From the NCBI GenBank assembly GCA_030765055.1, contig CM060950.1, positions 459,460,710-459,524,709 of the forward strand: a stretch of DNA of 64,000 nt, in the 5' to 3' direction. Shown here piece after piece: positions 55,327 through 64,000 of the stretch (position 1 is the first letter of the stretch; each line of letters starts with the position of its first letter). The notes under the pieces were generated by a model. The model ran no database searches and had not been told where the DNA came from. It saw only the letters and a list, made by a program, of their open reading frames with translations. Source of the DNA: Mantis religiosa. Taxonomy: Eukaryota > Arthropoda > Insecta > Mantodea > Mantidae. The translations under genes and the position numbers were made by a program.

Positions 55327-58300
55327 TTCTTTGATGGCCCTTAAGCATAACACACCGACAATTTCGTTGTAGTTGTGAGTGTGGTAATCTTTGTAGTACT
55401 GGTGCTTGTGTCTGTGATTGTCGTTGTGACTGCACTGGTGACTGAAGTTGTTCTGATACTTCCTCTGCTGCAGCAGCACTCTGTTTGGCTGGTGCAGTCT
55501 TTCTGGCAGTTGGTACCTGACATAAGCTGTTTTGTTGGGCACCTCACGTTGGACGCATCTGCGTATCTTTGTTGGCCCTTAAGCATAACACACAGACAAT
55601 TTAAAATTATAAATTCATAATAGGCTGTGTTCGTGGGAGTTGTGTTTGTGTGAGCTGTGTTCATGGGGTTTCTTGTTGTAATTGTTTTTGTAGTCGTAGT
55701 TGTGGTGGTGGCTGTAGTTGTCCTTTCTGTGGTCGTTGTAGTTGTGAATGTGGTAATCTTTGTAGTACTGGTGCTTGTGTCTGTGATTGTCGTTGTGACT
55801 GCACTGGTGACTGAAGTTGTTCTGATACTTCCTCTGCTGCAGCAGCACTCTGTTTGGCTGGTGCAGTCTTTCTGGCAGTTGGTACCTGACAGAAGCTGTT
55901 TTGTTGGGCACCTCACGTTGGACGCATTTGCGTTTCTTTGTTGGCCCTTAAGCATAACACACAGACAATTTCGTTGTAGTTGTGAGTGTGGTAATCTTTG
56001 TAGTACTGGTGCTTGTGTCTGTGATTGTCGTTGTGACTGCACTGGTGACTGAAGTTGTTCTGGTACTTCCTCTGCTGCAGCAGCAGTCTGTTTGGCTGGT
56101 GCAGTCTTTCTGGCAGTTGTTACCTGACAGAAGCTGTTTTGTTGGGCATTTCACTTTTGACGCATCTGCATTTCTTTGATGGCCCTTAAGCATAACACCC
56201 AGACAATTTCGTTGTAGTTGTGAGTGTGGTAATCTTTGTAGTACTGGTGCTTGTGTCTGTGATTGTCGTTGTGACTGCACTGGTGACTGAAGTTGTTCTG
56301 GTACTTCCTTTGCTGCAGCAGCAGTCTGTTTGGCTGGTGCAGTCTTTCTGGCAGTTGGTACCTGACAGAAGCTGTTTTGTTGGGCATTTCACTTTGGATG
56401 CATCTGCATTGCTTTGTTGGCCGTTAAGCATAACACACAGACAATTTCGTTGTAGTTGTGAGTGTGGTAATCTTTGTATTACTGGTGCTTGTGTCTGTGA
56501 TTGTCGTTGTGACTGCACTGGTGACTGAAGTTGTTCTGGTACTTCCTCTGCTGCAGCAGCAGCAGTCTGTTTGGCTGGTGCAGTCTTTCTGGCAGTTGGT
56601 ACCTGACAGAAGCTGTTTTGTTGGGCATTTCACGTTGGACGCATCTACATTTCTTTGTTGGCCCTTAAGCATAACACACAGACAATATCGTTGTGGTTGT
56701 GAGTGTGGTAATCTTTGTAGTACTGGTGCTTGTGTCTGTGATTGTCGTGACTGCACTGGTGACTGAAGTTGTTCTGGTACTTCCTCTGCTGCAGCAGCTG
56801 TCTGTTTGGCTGGTGCAGTCTTTCTGGCAGTTGTTACCTGACAGAAGCTGTTTTGTTGGGCATTTCACTTTTGACGCATCTGCATTTCTTTGTTGGCCCT
56901 TAAGCATAACACACAGACAATTTCGTTGTAGTTGTGAGTGTGGTAATCTTTGTAGTACAGGTGCTTGTGTCTGTGATTGTCGTTGTGACTGCACTGGTGA
57001 CTGAAGTTGTTCTGATACTTCCTCTGCTGCAGCAGCAGTCTGTTTGGCTGGTGCAGTCTTTCTGGCAGTTGGTACCTGACAGAAGCTGTTTTGTTGGGCA
57101 TTTCACGTTGGACGCATCTGCATTACTTTGTTGGCCCTTAAGCATAACACATCGACAATTTCGTTGTAGTTGTGAGTGTGGTAATCTTTGTAGTACTGGT
57201 GCTTGTGTCTGTGATTGTCGTTGTGACTGCACTGGTGACTGAAGTTGTTCTGGTACTTCCTCTGCTGCAGCAGCAGTCTGTTTGGCTGGTGCAGTCTTTC
57301 TGGCAGTTGGTACCTGACAGAAGCTGTTTTGTTGGGCATTTCACGTTGGGCGCATCTGCATTTCTTTGTTGGCCCTTAAGCATAACACACAGACAATTTC
57401 GTTGTAGTTGTGAGTGTGGTAATCTTTGTAGTACTGGTGCTTGTGTCTGTGATTGTCGCTGTGACTGCACTGGTGACTGAAGTTGTTCTGATACTTCCTC
57501 TGCTGCAGCAGCAGTCTGTTTGGCTGGTGCAGTCTTTCTGGCAGTTGGTACCTGACAGAAGCTGTTTTGTTGGGCACCTCACGTTGGACGCATCTGCGTT
57601 TCTTTGTTGGCCCTTAAGCATAACACACAGACAATTTCGTTGTAGTTGTGAGTGTGGTAATCTTTGTAGTACTGGTGCTTGTGTCTGTGATTGTCATTGT
57701 GACTGCACTGGTGACTGAAGTATTTCTGGTACTTCCTCTGCTGCAGAAGCAGTCTGTTTGGCTGGTGCAGTCTTTCTGGCAGTTGGTACCTGACAGAAGC
57801 TGTTTTGTTGGGCACCTCACCTTGGACGCATCTGCGTTTCTTTGTTGGCCGTTAAGCATAACACACAGACAATTTCGTTGTAGTTGTGAGTGTGGTAATC
57901 TTTGTAGTACTGGTGCTTGTGTCTGTGATTGTCGTTGTGACTGCACTGGTGACTGAAGTTGATCTGATACTTCCTCTGCTGCAGCAGCACTCTGTTTGGC
58001 TGGTGCAGTCTTTCTGGCAGTTGGTACCTGACAGAAGCTGTTTTGTTGGGCACCTCACGTTGGACGCATCTGCGTTTCTTTGTTGGCCCTTAAGCATAAC
58101 ACACAGACAATTTAACATTATAAATTCATAATAGGCTGTGTTCGTCGGGGTTGTGTTTGTGTGAGCTGTGTTCATGGGGGTTCTTGTTGTAATTGTTTTT
58201 GTAGTCGTAGATGCGGTGGTGGCTGCAATTGTCCTTTCTGTGGTCGTTGTAGTTGTGAGTGTGGTAATCTTTGTAGTACTGGTGCTTGTGTCTGTGATTG

Positions 58301-60081
58301 TCGTTGTGACTGCACAGGTGACTGAAGTTGTTCTGGTACTTCCTCTGCTGCAGCAGCAGTCTGTTTGGCTGGTGCAGTCTTTCTGGCAGTTGGTACCTGA
58401 CAAAAGCTGTTTTGTTGGGCATTTCACGTTGGACGCATCTGCATTTCTTTGCTGGCCCTTAAGCATAACACACAGACAATTTCGTTGTAGTTGTGAGTGT
58501 GGTAATCTTTGTATTACTGGTGCTTGTGTCTGTGATTGTCGTTGTGACTGCACTGGTGACTGAAGTTGTTCTGATACTTCCTCTGCTGCAGCAGCAGTCT
58601 GTTTGGCTGATGCAGTCTTTCTGGCAGTTGGTACCTGACAGAAGCTGTTTTGTTGGGCACCTCACGTTGGACGCATCTGCGTTTCTTTGTTGACCCTTAA
58701 GCATAACACACAGACAATTTCGTTATAGTTGTGAGTGTGGTAATCTTAGTAGTACTGGTGCTTGTGTCTGTGATTGTCGTTGTGACTGCACTGGTGACTT
58801 AAGTTGTTCTGGTACTTCCTCTGCTGCAGCAGCACTCTGTTTGGCTGGTGCAGTCTTTCTGGCAGTTGGTACCTGACAGAAGCTGTTTTGTTGGGCACCT
58901 TACGTTGGACGCATCTGCGTTTCTTTGTTGACCCTTAAGCATAACACACAGACAATTTCTTTGTAGTTGTGAGTGTGGTAATCTTTGTATTACTGGTGCT
59001 TGTGTCTGTGATTGTCGTTGTGACTGCACTGGTGACTGAAGTTGTTCTGATACTTCCTCTGCTGCAGCAGCAGTCTGTTTGGCTGATGCAGTCTTTCTGG
59101 CAGTTGGTACCTGACAGAAGCTGTTTTGTTGGGCACCTCACGTTGGACGCATCTGCGTTTCTTTGTTGACCCTTAAGCATAACACACAGACAATTTCGTT
59201 ATAGTTCTGAGTGTGGTAATCTTAGTAGTACTGGTGCTTTTGTCTGTGATTGTCGTTGTGACTGCACTGGTGACTGAAGTTGTTCCGGTACTTCCTCTGC
59301 TGCAGCAGCAGCAGTCTGTTTGGCTGGTGCAGTCTTTCTGGCAGTTGGTACCTGACAGAAGCTGTTTTGTTGGGCATTTCACGTTGGACGCATCTGCGTT
59401 TCTTTGTTGGCCGTTAAGCATAACACACAGACAATTTCTTTGTAGTTGTGAGTGTGGTAATTTTTGTAGTACTGGTGCTTGTGTCTGTGGTTGTCGTTGT
59501 GACTGCACTGGTGACTGAAGTTGTTTTTGATACTTCCTCTGCTGCAGCAGCACTCTGTTTGGCTGGTGCAGTCTTTCTGGCAGTTGGTACCTGACAGGAG
59601 CTGTTTTGTTGGGCACCTCACGTTGGACGCATCTGCGTATCTTTGTTGGCCCTTAAGCATAACACACAGGCAATTTAAAATTATAAATTCATAATAGGCT
59701 GTGTTCGTGGGGGTTGTGTTTGTGTGAGCTGTGTTCATGGGGTTTCTTGTTGTAATTGTTTTTGTAGTCGTAGTTGTGGTGGTGGCAGCAGTTGTCCTTT
59801 CTGTGGTCGTTGTAGTTGTGAATGTGGTAATCTTTGTAGTACTGGTGCTTGTGTCTGTGATTGTCGTTGTGACTGCACTGGTGACTGAAGTTGTTCTGGT
59901 ACTTCCTCTGCTGCAGCAGCAGTCTGTTTGGCTGGTGCAGTCTTTGTGGCAGTTGGTACCTGACAGAAGCTGTTTTGTTGGGCATTTCACGTTGGACGCA
60001 TCTGCATTTCTTTGTTGGCCCTTAAGCATAACACACAGACAATTTCGTTGTAGTTGTGAGTGAGTGAGTGATGATGAGTAT

Positions 60082-60116
60082 AAGGGCGCTCAACTACAGA
60101 GGTCATCAGCGCCCTT
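60082..60116 (-). promoter_or_regulatory. 3'-terminal hairpin of LINE copy E
   Basis: Arms at 60082-60090 and 60108-60116; stem and loop identical to those in the other copies. The adjoining 3'UTR between hairpin and stop codon differs in length and A/T pattern from the other copies. Confidence 0.75.
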
Positions 60117-60263
60117 TTTAAAAGAAAATGGTCATGGCAAAAGCCAGATATAAATCATTCTAAAACAGTATAACTATGTTAAAAAAAAAACAACAAATAT
60201 ATACGCGTTGAAAAAAAAAAGAATAGAAAAAAAAAAGCATCCAAAAACCATAAATTCTATTTG

Positions 60264-63200
60264 CTAAATCCTAAAATCTAATCTCGAAAAGAACCTAAAA
60301 ACCTTCTTCACTACTGCGTTATCGTCCGCTAGAATTTCTGCAAAGCTGACCGGCAGCTGCAGAGACGTCCTAAGGTCTGCTAGGTGAAAACACTCTAGCA
60401 GCACGTGTCGTACAGACAACGCTTCATTACAAAACGGACATAGTGGAGAAGGCTCCTTTTTAAAAAGAAAACTATGAGTAAAAATGCAGTGCCCAATTCG
60501 TAACCGAGCCAAACTCACCTCCTCGCGACGAGATGACCGACAGGAGGTAACCCAGGGAATCGGAAGTTCTTTGACAGATCTAAGTTTATTATTGCGGAGA
60601 GCATACCACTCTTCCTGCCAGCAGGTTTGCACAGCTCTCCGCAATTCGGCCCTAAAGTCTTCCGATGTCACAGATGGTATTCGAACCCTGGGCTTCATGA
60701 TAGCCGTCTTGGCTGCTGAATCCGCCATTTCATTCCCCCGCAAGCCTACGTGACCAGGGATCCATGCACACACCACGTTAACGCCAGAAGCGTGTAAAAC
60801 GTGGAGGGCATCCTGTATACGCTGCACAATAGGGTGGTAGTTGTACAGCTGCCGTAGGCTTTGAAGAGCACTGAGGGAATCACTCAGGATTAAGCAGTCC
60901 CCCAACTTTCGTCGGCGTACGTGTAAAATGGCCCGGTATATTGCATAAAGCTCTGCAGTAAAAATGGAAGTGCTAGTGTGGAATCCGAATGTATAGGGTT
61001 CGGTTCCACACACGTAAGCACAACCAACGCCATTTGAGTTCTTCGAGCCATCAGTATAAATTACAAAATGGTCCTCATATCGCGATAAAAATTCTAAAAA
61101 ACATGTGCGGATACTAGACATAGACATGGTAGATTTATCATATTTAGTCATGCCCAGATCAACCGGGGACGCTCTGCACAACCAAGGAGGGTATGTCCTC
61201 TCCCCCCTAGGGTACATCTTGGGCATGTCAGTATCAAGATGTCTAAGGAGCTCCCGGAAACGAAAACCAGGTGGCTTTGGTTTAATAGTAGTGTTCCTAT
61301 AACGCACGTCCATGAAGGTATTAAAGAACGGCGTAAACGATGGATGTGTGGGCATGCAATTAAGTCCACAGCCATAATTGGCTAATAACATGTTGCGCCT
61401 GTAGTGCAGAGGAGGTTCTGCAGACTCAGCATACAGGCTTATAACTCGGCTCGTTGGAAATGCCCCAACAGCTATACGTATGCCACAGTTATGGACTGTG
61501 TCTAATCTCTTCAGCACAGATGGTCGTGCTGAGCCATAAACGATACTACCATAGTCTAATTTGGAACGGATGAGTGCCCGATAAAGTCGCAATAACACTG
61601 CACGATCCGCTCCCCACGATTTTCCACTTAGTACCCGCAAGATATTCAAAGATCGGTCACATCGTGCTTTCAGTTGTTCTATATGCGACGACCAACTAAG
61701 TTTTCTATCAAATATCAATCCAAGGAACCTCGTCTCATCTGCAAAAGGTAGTAGATCAGCGCCTAGCCGGAGCCTTGGAGGTAGTCGACTCTGCTGACGC
61801 CAGAAGTTTACACAGACGGTTTTCTCAGCGGAAAAACGGAAGCCGTTTTTTAAACTCCAACTCTTAAGGTTGTCCAAGGTGGTCTGAAGACGGCGCTCTA
61901 AAAACGGAGTGCGCTGAGATGTACAGTAGACGGCAAAGTCGTCTACAAATAGGCATGACGAGACACCTGGAGGTACACATTTCGAGATAGAATTAATCGC
62001 AATAGCAAACAACGTAACACTTAGTACCGACCCCTGTGGTACACCGTTCTCCTGAACAAAAAGGTTCGAAAAAACCGAGCCAACCCTTACTCGGAATACG
62101 CGGTCTTTCAGGAATTCCTGAAGGAAGAGTGGTAGGCGTCCACGTATATTCCAGGTGTGCAGAGTACGTAGCAACCCTGCCCGCCAACACGTATCATAAG
62201 CCTTTTCGAGGTCAAAAAATATTCCGACTGTTTGACAGTTCTTAAGAAATCCGTTCATAATCTGTGTCGACATGGACACAAGATGATCCACTGTTGAACG
62301 GCGTCGTCGGAAACCGCACTGGATGTTATTCAGTAGGTTGTGCGTTTCCAGCCACCATACCAACCGCCCATTTATCATGCGTTCCATCACCTTGCATACG
62401 CAACTGGTGAGGGAAATAGGGCGGTAGCTAGAAGGGAGGTGACGGTCCTTGCCAGCTTTCAAGATAGGTATAATGGTAGCTTCTCGCCACTTTTCAGGAA
62501 ACGTGGCATCAACCCAAACACGGTTATACACCTCGAGCAGGAATGTCTTACCTTCAGGTGAGAGATGTTGTAACATTTGAACGTGGATTCCGTCCGGTCC
62601 TGGTGCTGTCAGTCGTGATGACGAAAGAGCGTGTTCTAGCTCTGCCAAGATGAAGAGGCGGTTATAGTCTTCAAGGTTTCTGGAACTAAACACGAAACCT
62701 TGAGATTCTACCTGAGTCTTAATTGAGATAAACTCAGGAGCATAATTGCATGAGCTAGACACCTGAGCGAAAGCACAGCCGAAGGTGTTAGCCACAACAA
62801 ACGGATCAACAACAACTCCTGCAGCTGTTTTCAGACCAGCGATTGGCAAGTGGGTTGATTTTCCGGCCACGCGCCTTAATTTATCCCATACAACAGATGA
62901 GGGTGTACATCTGTTAAAAGATGATACAAATTTGTTCCATGAGGTCTTTTTGCTATCCTTAATTATTTGCCTAGATTTTGCGCGCGCTTTCTTGTACTCA
63001 ATTAGATTACTTAGCGTAGGGTGTCGTTGGAATACCCTTAGAGCACGTCTACGAGCACGAATAGCATTCCGGCAGTCGTTGGTCCACCATGGGACAGGAA
63101 ATCGACCGGGTTGGGTAGCCGAACGTGGAATAGACTGTTCTGCAGCGGAAAGAATTTTCTCTGTGAGATGATCGACTAAATCATTCACAGAATCGTGCTC

Positions 63201-63947
63201 GTTGTATTCAAATACAGCCAACTGAGTGTAAAGATTCCAGTTGGCACGATCAAAGCGCCATCTAGGCATACGTGAGGGAGACACATCTTGTGCTAAGAGA
63301 CTAAGAAGACATGGAAAGTGGTCGCTGGAATGTAAATCAGAGATGACATTCCACTGTAATGAAACAGCTAACTGGGATGAACACACTGCCAAATCGATGT
63401 GCGAATAGGTGTTAAACGCGTCTGAGAGGAATGTGGGCTCTCCGGTGTTCAGGAGAACCAAGTTATTGCTCTCCAGGAATTTTGCAATGAGGTTGCCTCT
63501 CGAACATGCCCGATTTGAGCCCCAAAGTGGGTGATGGGCATTAAAGTCTCCAACTATTAGAAATGGTGTTGAAAGTTGGGAAACCAGATCTTCAAGGTCA
63601 ACTAACGAGAGGTCATCTGATGGCGGGAGATATACAGTGCAAATGCAAAATTCTATTGATGGCAGCTTAATCCTTACAGCTACAGATTGTAAATCAGACT
63701 GTAGCTGTAACGGATCTACAAATATGTCATCCCTGAGGAGCATCATAGTACCCCCGTGTGCAGGAATGCCCTCTTCTGTTTCAACATCACACCTCAGTGG
63801 TGTGTAGCGTCTGATTTTAAAGTTGTCTTGTGGTCGTAGCTTAGTCTCTTGTAAGCATACCACTAAGGGGTGATGCTTACTGAGCAAAAGTTCCAATTCT
63901 GGTCGATGCGCTCTTAATCCTCGTATGTTCCATTGTAGGATAGCCAT
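60264..63947 (-). CDS. LINE ORF2 polyprotein, copy E
   Basis: An intact 1227-residue endonuclease-RT-RNase H protein with all catalytic and zinc-binding residues. It groups with copy C by EQLK and EEWYAL, and its 3'-proximal DNA also has GCTAGAATTTC, as in C, where A and B have GCTAATATTTC. Private changes are M in SRMPRWR, T in EGKTFLL and V in EKTVCVN. The upstream 37-nt spacer is normal and the ORF1 stop follows, so copy E probably continues as a larger element beyond the window; its 5' end cannot be judged. Confidence 0.94.
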   Translation of the reverse strand: MAILQWNIRGLRAHRPELELLLSKHHPLVVCLQETKLRPQDNFKIRRYTPLRCDVETEEGIPAHGGTMMLLRDDIFVDPLQLQSDLQSVAVRIKLPSIEFCICTVYLPPSDDLSLVDLEDLVSQLSTPFLIVGDFNAHHPLWGSNRACSRGNLIAKFLESNNLVLLNTGEPTFLSDAFNTYSHIDLAVCSSQLAVSLQWNVISDLHSSDHFPCLLSLLAQDVSPSRMPRWRFDRANWNLYTQLAVFEYNEHDSVNDLVDHLTEKILSAAEQSIPRSATQPGRFPVPWWTNDCRNAIRARRRALRVFQRHPTLSNLIEYKKARAKSRQIIKDSKKTSWNKFVSSFNRCTPSSVVWDKLRRVAGKSTHLPIAGLKTAAGVVVDPFVVANTFGCAFAQVSSSCNYAPEFISIKTQVESQGFVFSSRNLEDYNRLFILAELEHALSSSRLTAPGPDGIHVQMLQHLSPEGKTFLLEVYNRVWVDATFPEKWREATIIPILKAGKDRHLPSSYRPISLTSCVCKVMERMINGRLVWWLETHNLLNNIQCGFRRRRSTVDHLVSMSTQIMNGFLKNCQTVGIFFDLEKAYDTCWRAGLLRTLHTWNIRGRLPLFLQEFLKDRVFRVRVGSVFSNLFVQENGVPQGSVLSVTLFAIAINSISKCVPPGVSSCLFVDDFAVYCTSQRTPFLERRLQTTLDNLKSWSLKNGFRFSAEKTVCVNFWRQQSRLPPRLRLGADLLPFADETRFLGLIFDRKLSWSSHIEQLKARCDRSLNILRVLSGKSWGADRAVLLRLYRALIRSKLDYGSIVYGSARPSVLKRLDTVHNCGIRIAVGAFPTSRVISLYAESAEPPLHYRRNMLLANYGCGLNCMPTHPSFTPFFNTFMDVRYRNTTIKPKPPGFRFRELLRHLDTDMPKMYPRGERTYPPWLCRASPVDLGMTKYDKSTMSMSSIRTCFLEFLSRYEDHFVIYTDGSKNSNGVGCAYVCGTEPYTFGFHTSTSIFTAELYAIYRAILHVRRRKLGDCLILSDSLSALQSLRQLYNYHPIVQRIQDALHVLHASGVNVVCAWIPGHVGLRGNEMADSAAKTAIMKPRVRIPSVTSEDFRAELRRAVQTCWQEEWYALRNNKLRSVKELPIPWVTSCRSSRREEVSLARLRIGHCIFTHSFLFKKEPSPLCPFCNEALSVRHVLLECFHLADLRTSLQLPVSFAEILADDNAVVKKVFRFFSRLDFRI

Positions 63948-63984
63948 TGGAACTATGGGATATAAGATGTAAAGGTAGTCTACA

Positions 63985-64000
63985 TTAAGACGACTTCATG
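63985..64000 (-). CDS. LINE ORF1, copy E, last codons (cut by the window edge)
   Basis: Sixteen bases that read as the end of ORF1, with final residues MKSS then TAA, identical to the ORF1 ends of copies A-D. Only the C-terminal tip is visible. Confidence 0.8.

Larger units (their letters stand above)
31033..60060. repeat. Satellite block III (238-bp and 369-bp monomers, higher-order repeats)
   Basis: About 29 kb of satellite interrupted only by three 512-bp LINE fragments (41737, 50806, 54815). Long-form insertions begin near 31142, 32471, 33084, 34408, 35016, 36817, 37660, 38029, 39358, 39971, 42760, 44087, 45885, 46729, 47098, 48427, 49040, 51829, 53156, 54479, 55601, 58112 and 59677. Monomer length varies with the CAG run, up to five CAG units near 32710, 39600 and 48670. 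A distinct monomer subtype (GTTTGTACTTGACAG with CACAGGTGACTG) clusters at about 31155-31695, 38043-38583 and 47112-47652, with one example in block II near 17195. No host gene, tRNA or rRNA is seen. Confidence 0.95.
60061..64000 (-). mobile_element. I-superfamily LINE copy E, 3' part (runs off the window)
   Basis: Tail and 3'UTR (about 60061-60263), ORF2 (60264-63947), spacer, and the last codons of ORF1 at the window edge. The boundary with satellite is uncertain by a few bases because GTGAG is shared between tail and satellite. The tail contains GTGA repeats followed by two triplets, like copy A and unlike B and C. Confidence 0.92.

Noticed and set aside
11980..60060. Hundreds of open frames of 60-360 codons on both strands of the satellite (Val-rich hydrophobic, His-rich, Thr/Cys-rich)
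   Set aside because: They recur with the monomer period. The 238-bp unit shifts frame each time, and starts and stops fall at fixed monomer positions. Frames overlap on both strands, as expected from GTN-triplet composition with few stops. None looks like a conserved protein.
31033..60060. CRISPR-like array or other spacer-repeat system
   Set aside because: The units are 238-369 bp, contiguous and similar over their full length, with no unique spacers. The LINE content shows a eukaryotic genome.
1..64000. tRNA, rRNA, snRNA genes or telomeric TTAGG repeats
   Set aside because: I scanned by eye for these and saw none. A covariance-model search would be needed to exclude them fully.

Overview
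This is a eukaryotic, almost certainly arthropod (probably insect), heterochromatin-like window. It contains no host gene that I can support. Everything visible is a complex satellite DNA or a non-LTR retrotransposon inserted in it. The arthropod assignment rests on an intact I-superfamily LINE with two ORFs (gag-like ORF1 with three zinc knuckles, then endonuclease-RT-RNase H ORF2) and a 3' tail of CAT triplets instead of poly(A). I cannot name the species.

Layout. 1-317: the end of a satellite block. 318-11965: LINE copy A on the minus strand, full length but split. A second full-length copy, B (5597-11421), is inserted in A's ORF1 with a 13-bp target-site duplication. A itself is flanked by a 14-bp target-site duplication of satellite sequence. 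11980-23294: satellite block II. 23295-31032: a compound of full-length copy C joined to the 5' part of copy D (ORF1 and 5'UTR only), with no target-site duplication. 31033-60060: satellite block III, containing three 512-bp copies of a fragment of a second, unrelated LINE. 60061-64000: the 3' part of copy E, running off the window just after ORF2.

The satellite has two monomer forms in the same head-to-tail array: a 238-bp short form (241-247 bp with extra CAG/CAA triplets) and a 369-bp long form that carries an extra 131-bp segment. Higher-order duplications are obvious. A roughly 9.07-kb unit is tandemly doubled (about 35588-53654) with no difference seen in the stretches compared. Segments of about 3.6 kb and 1.9 kb recur at 7.7, 14.9 and 6.9 kb offsets. 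Paralogous empty sites show that A and C entered after some of this duplication.

How the parts work together: ORF1 protein would coat the LINE RNA. ORF2 protein would nick DNA and reverse-transcribe the RNA from its 3' end, where every copy has a 9-bp-stem hairpin followed by the triplet tail. All four ORF2 copies (1227 aa) are uninterrupted with all catalytic residues present, as are the ORF1 genes of B, C and D, so the family is young. The satellite-plus-LINE-island architecture resembles known insect centromeric or pericentromeric DNA, but that is inference.
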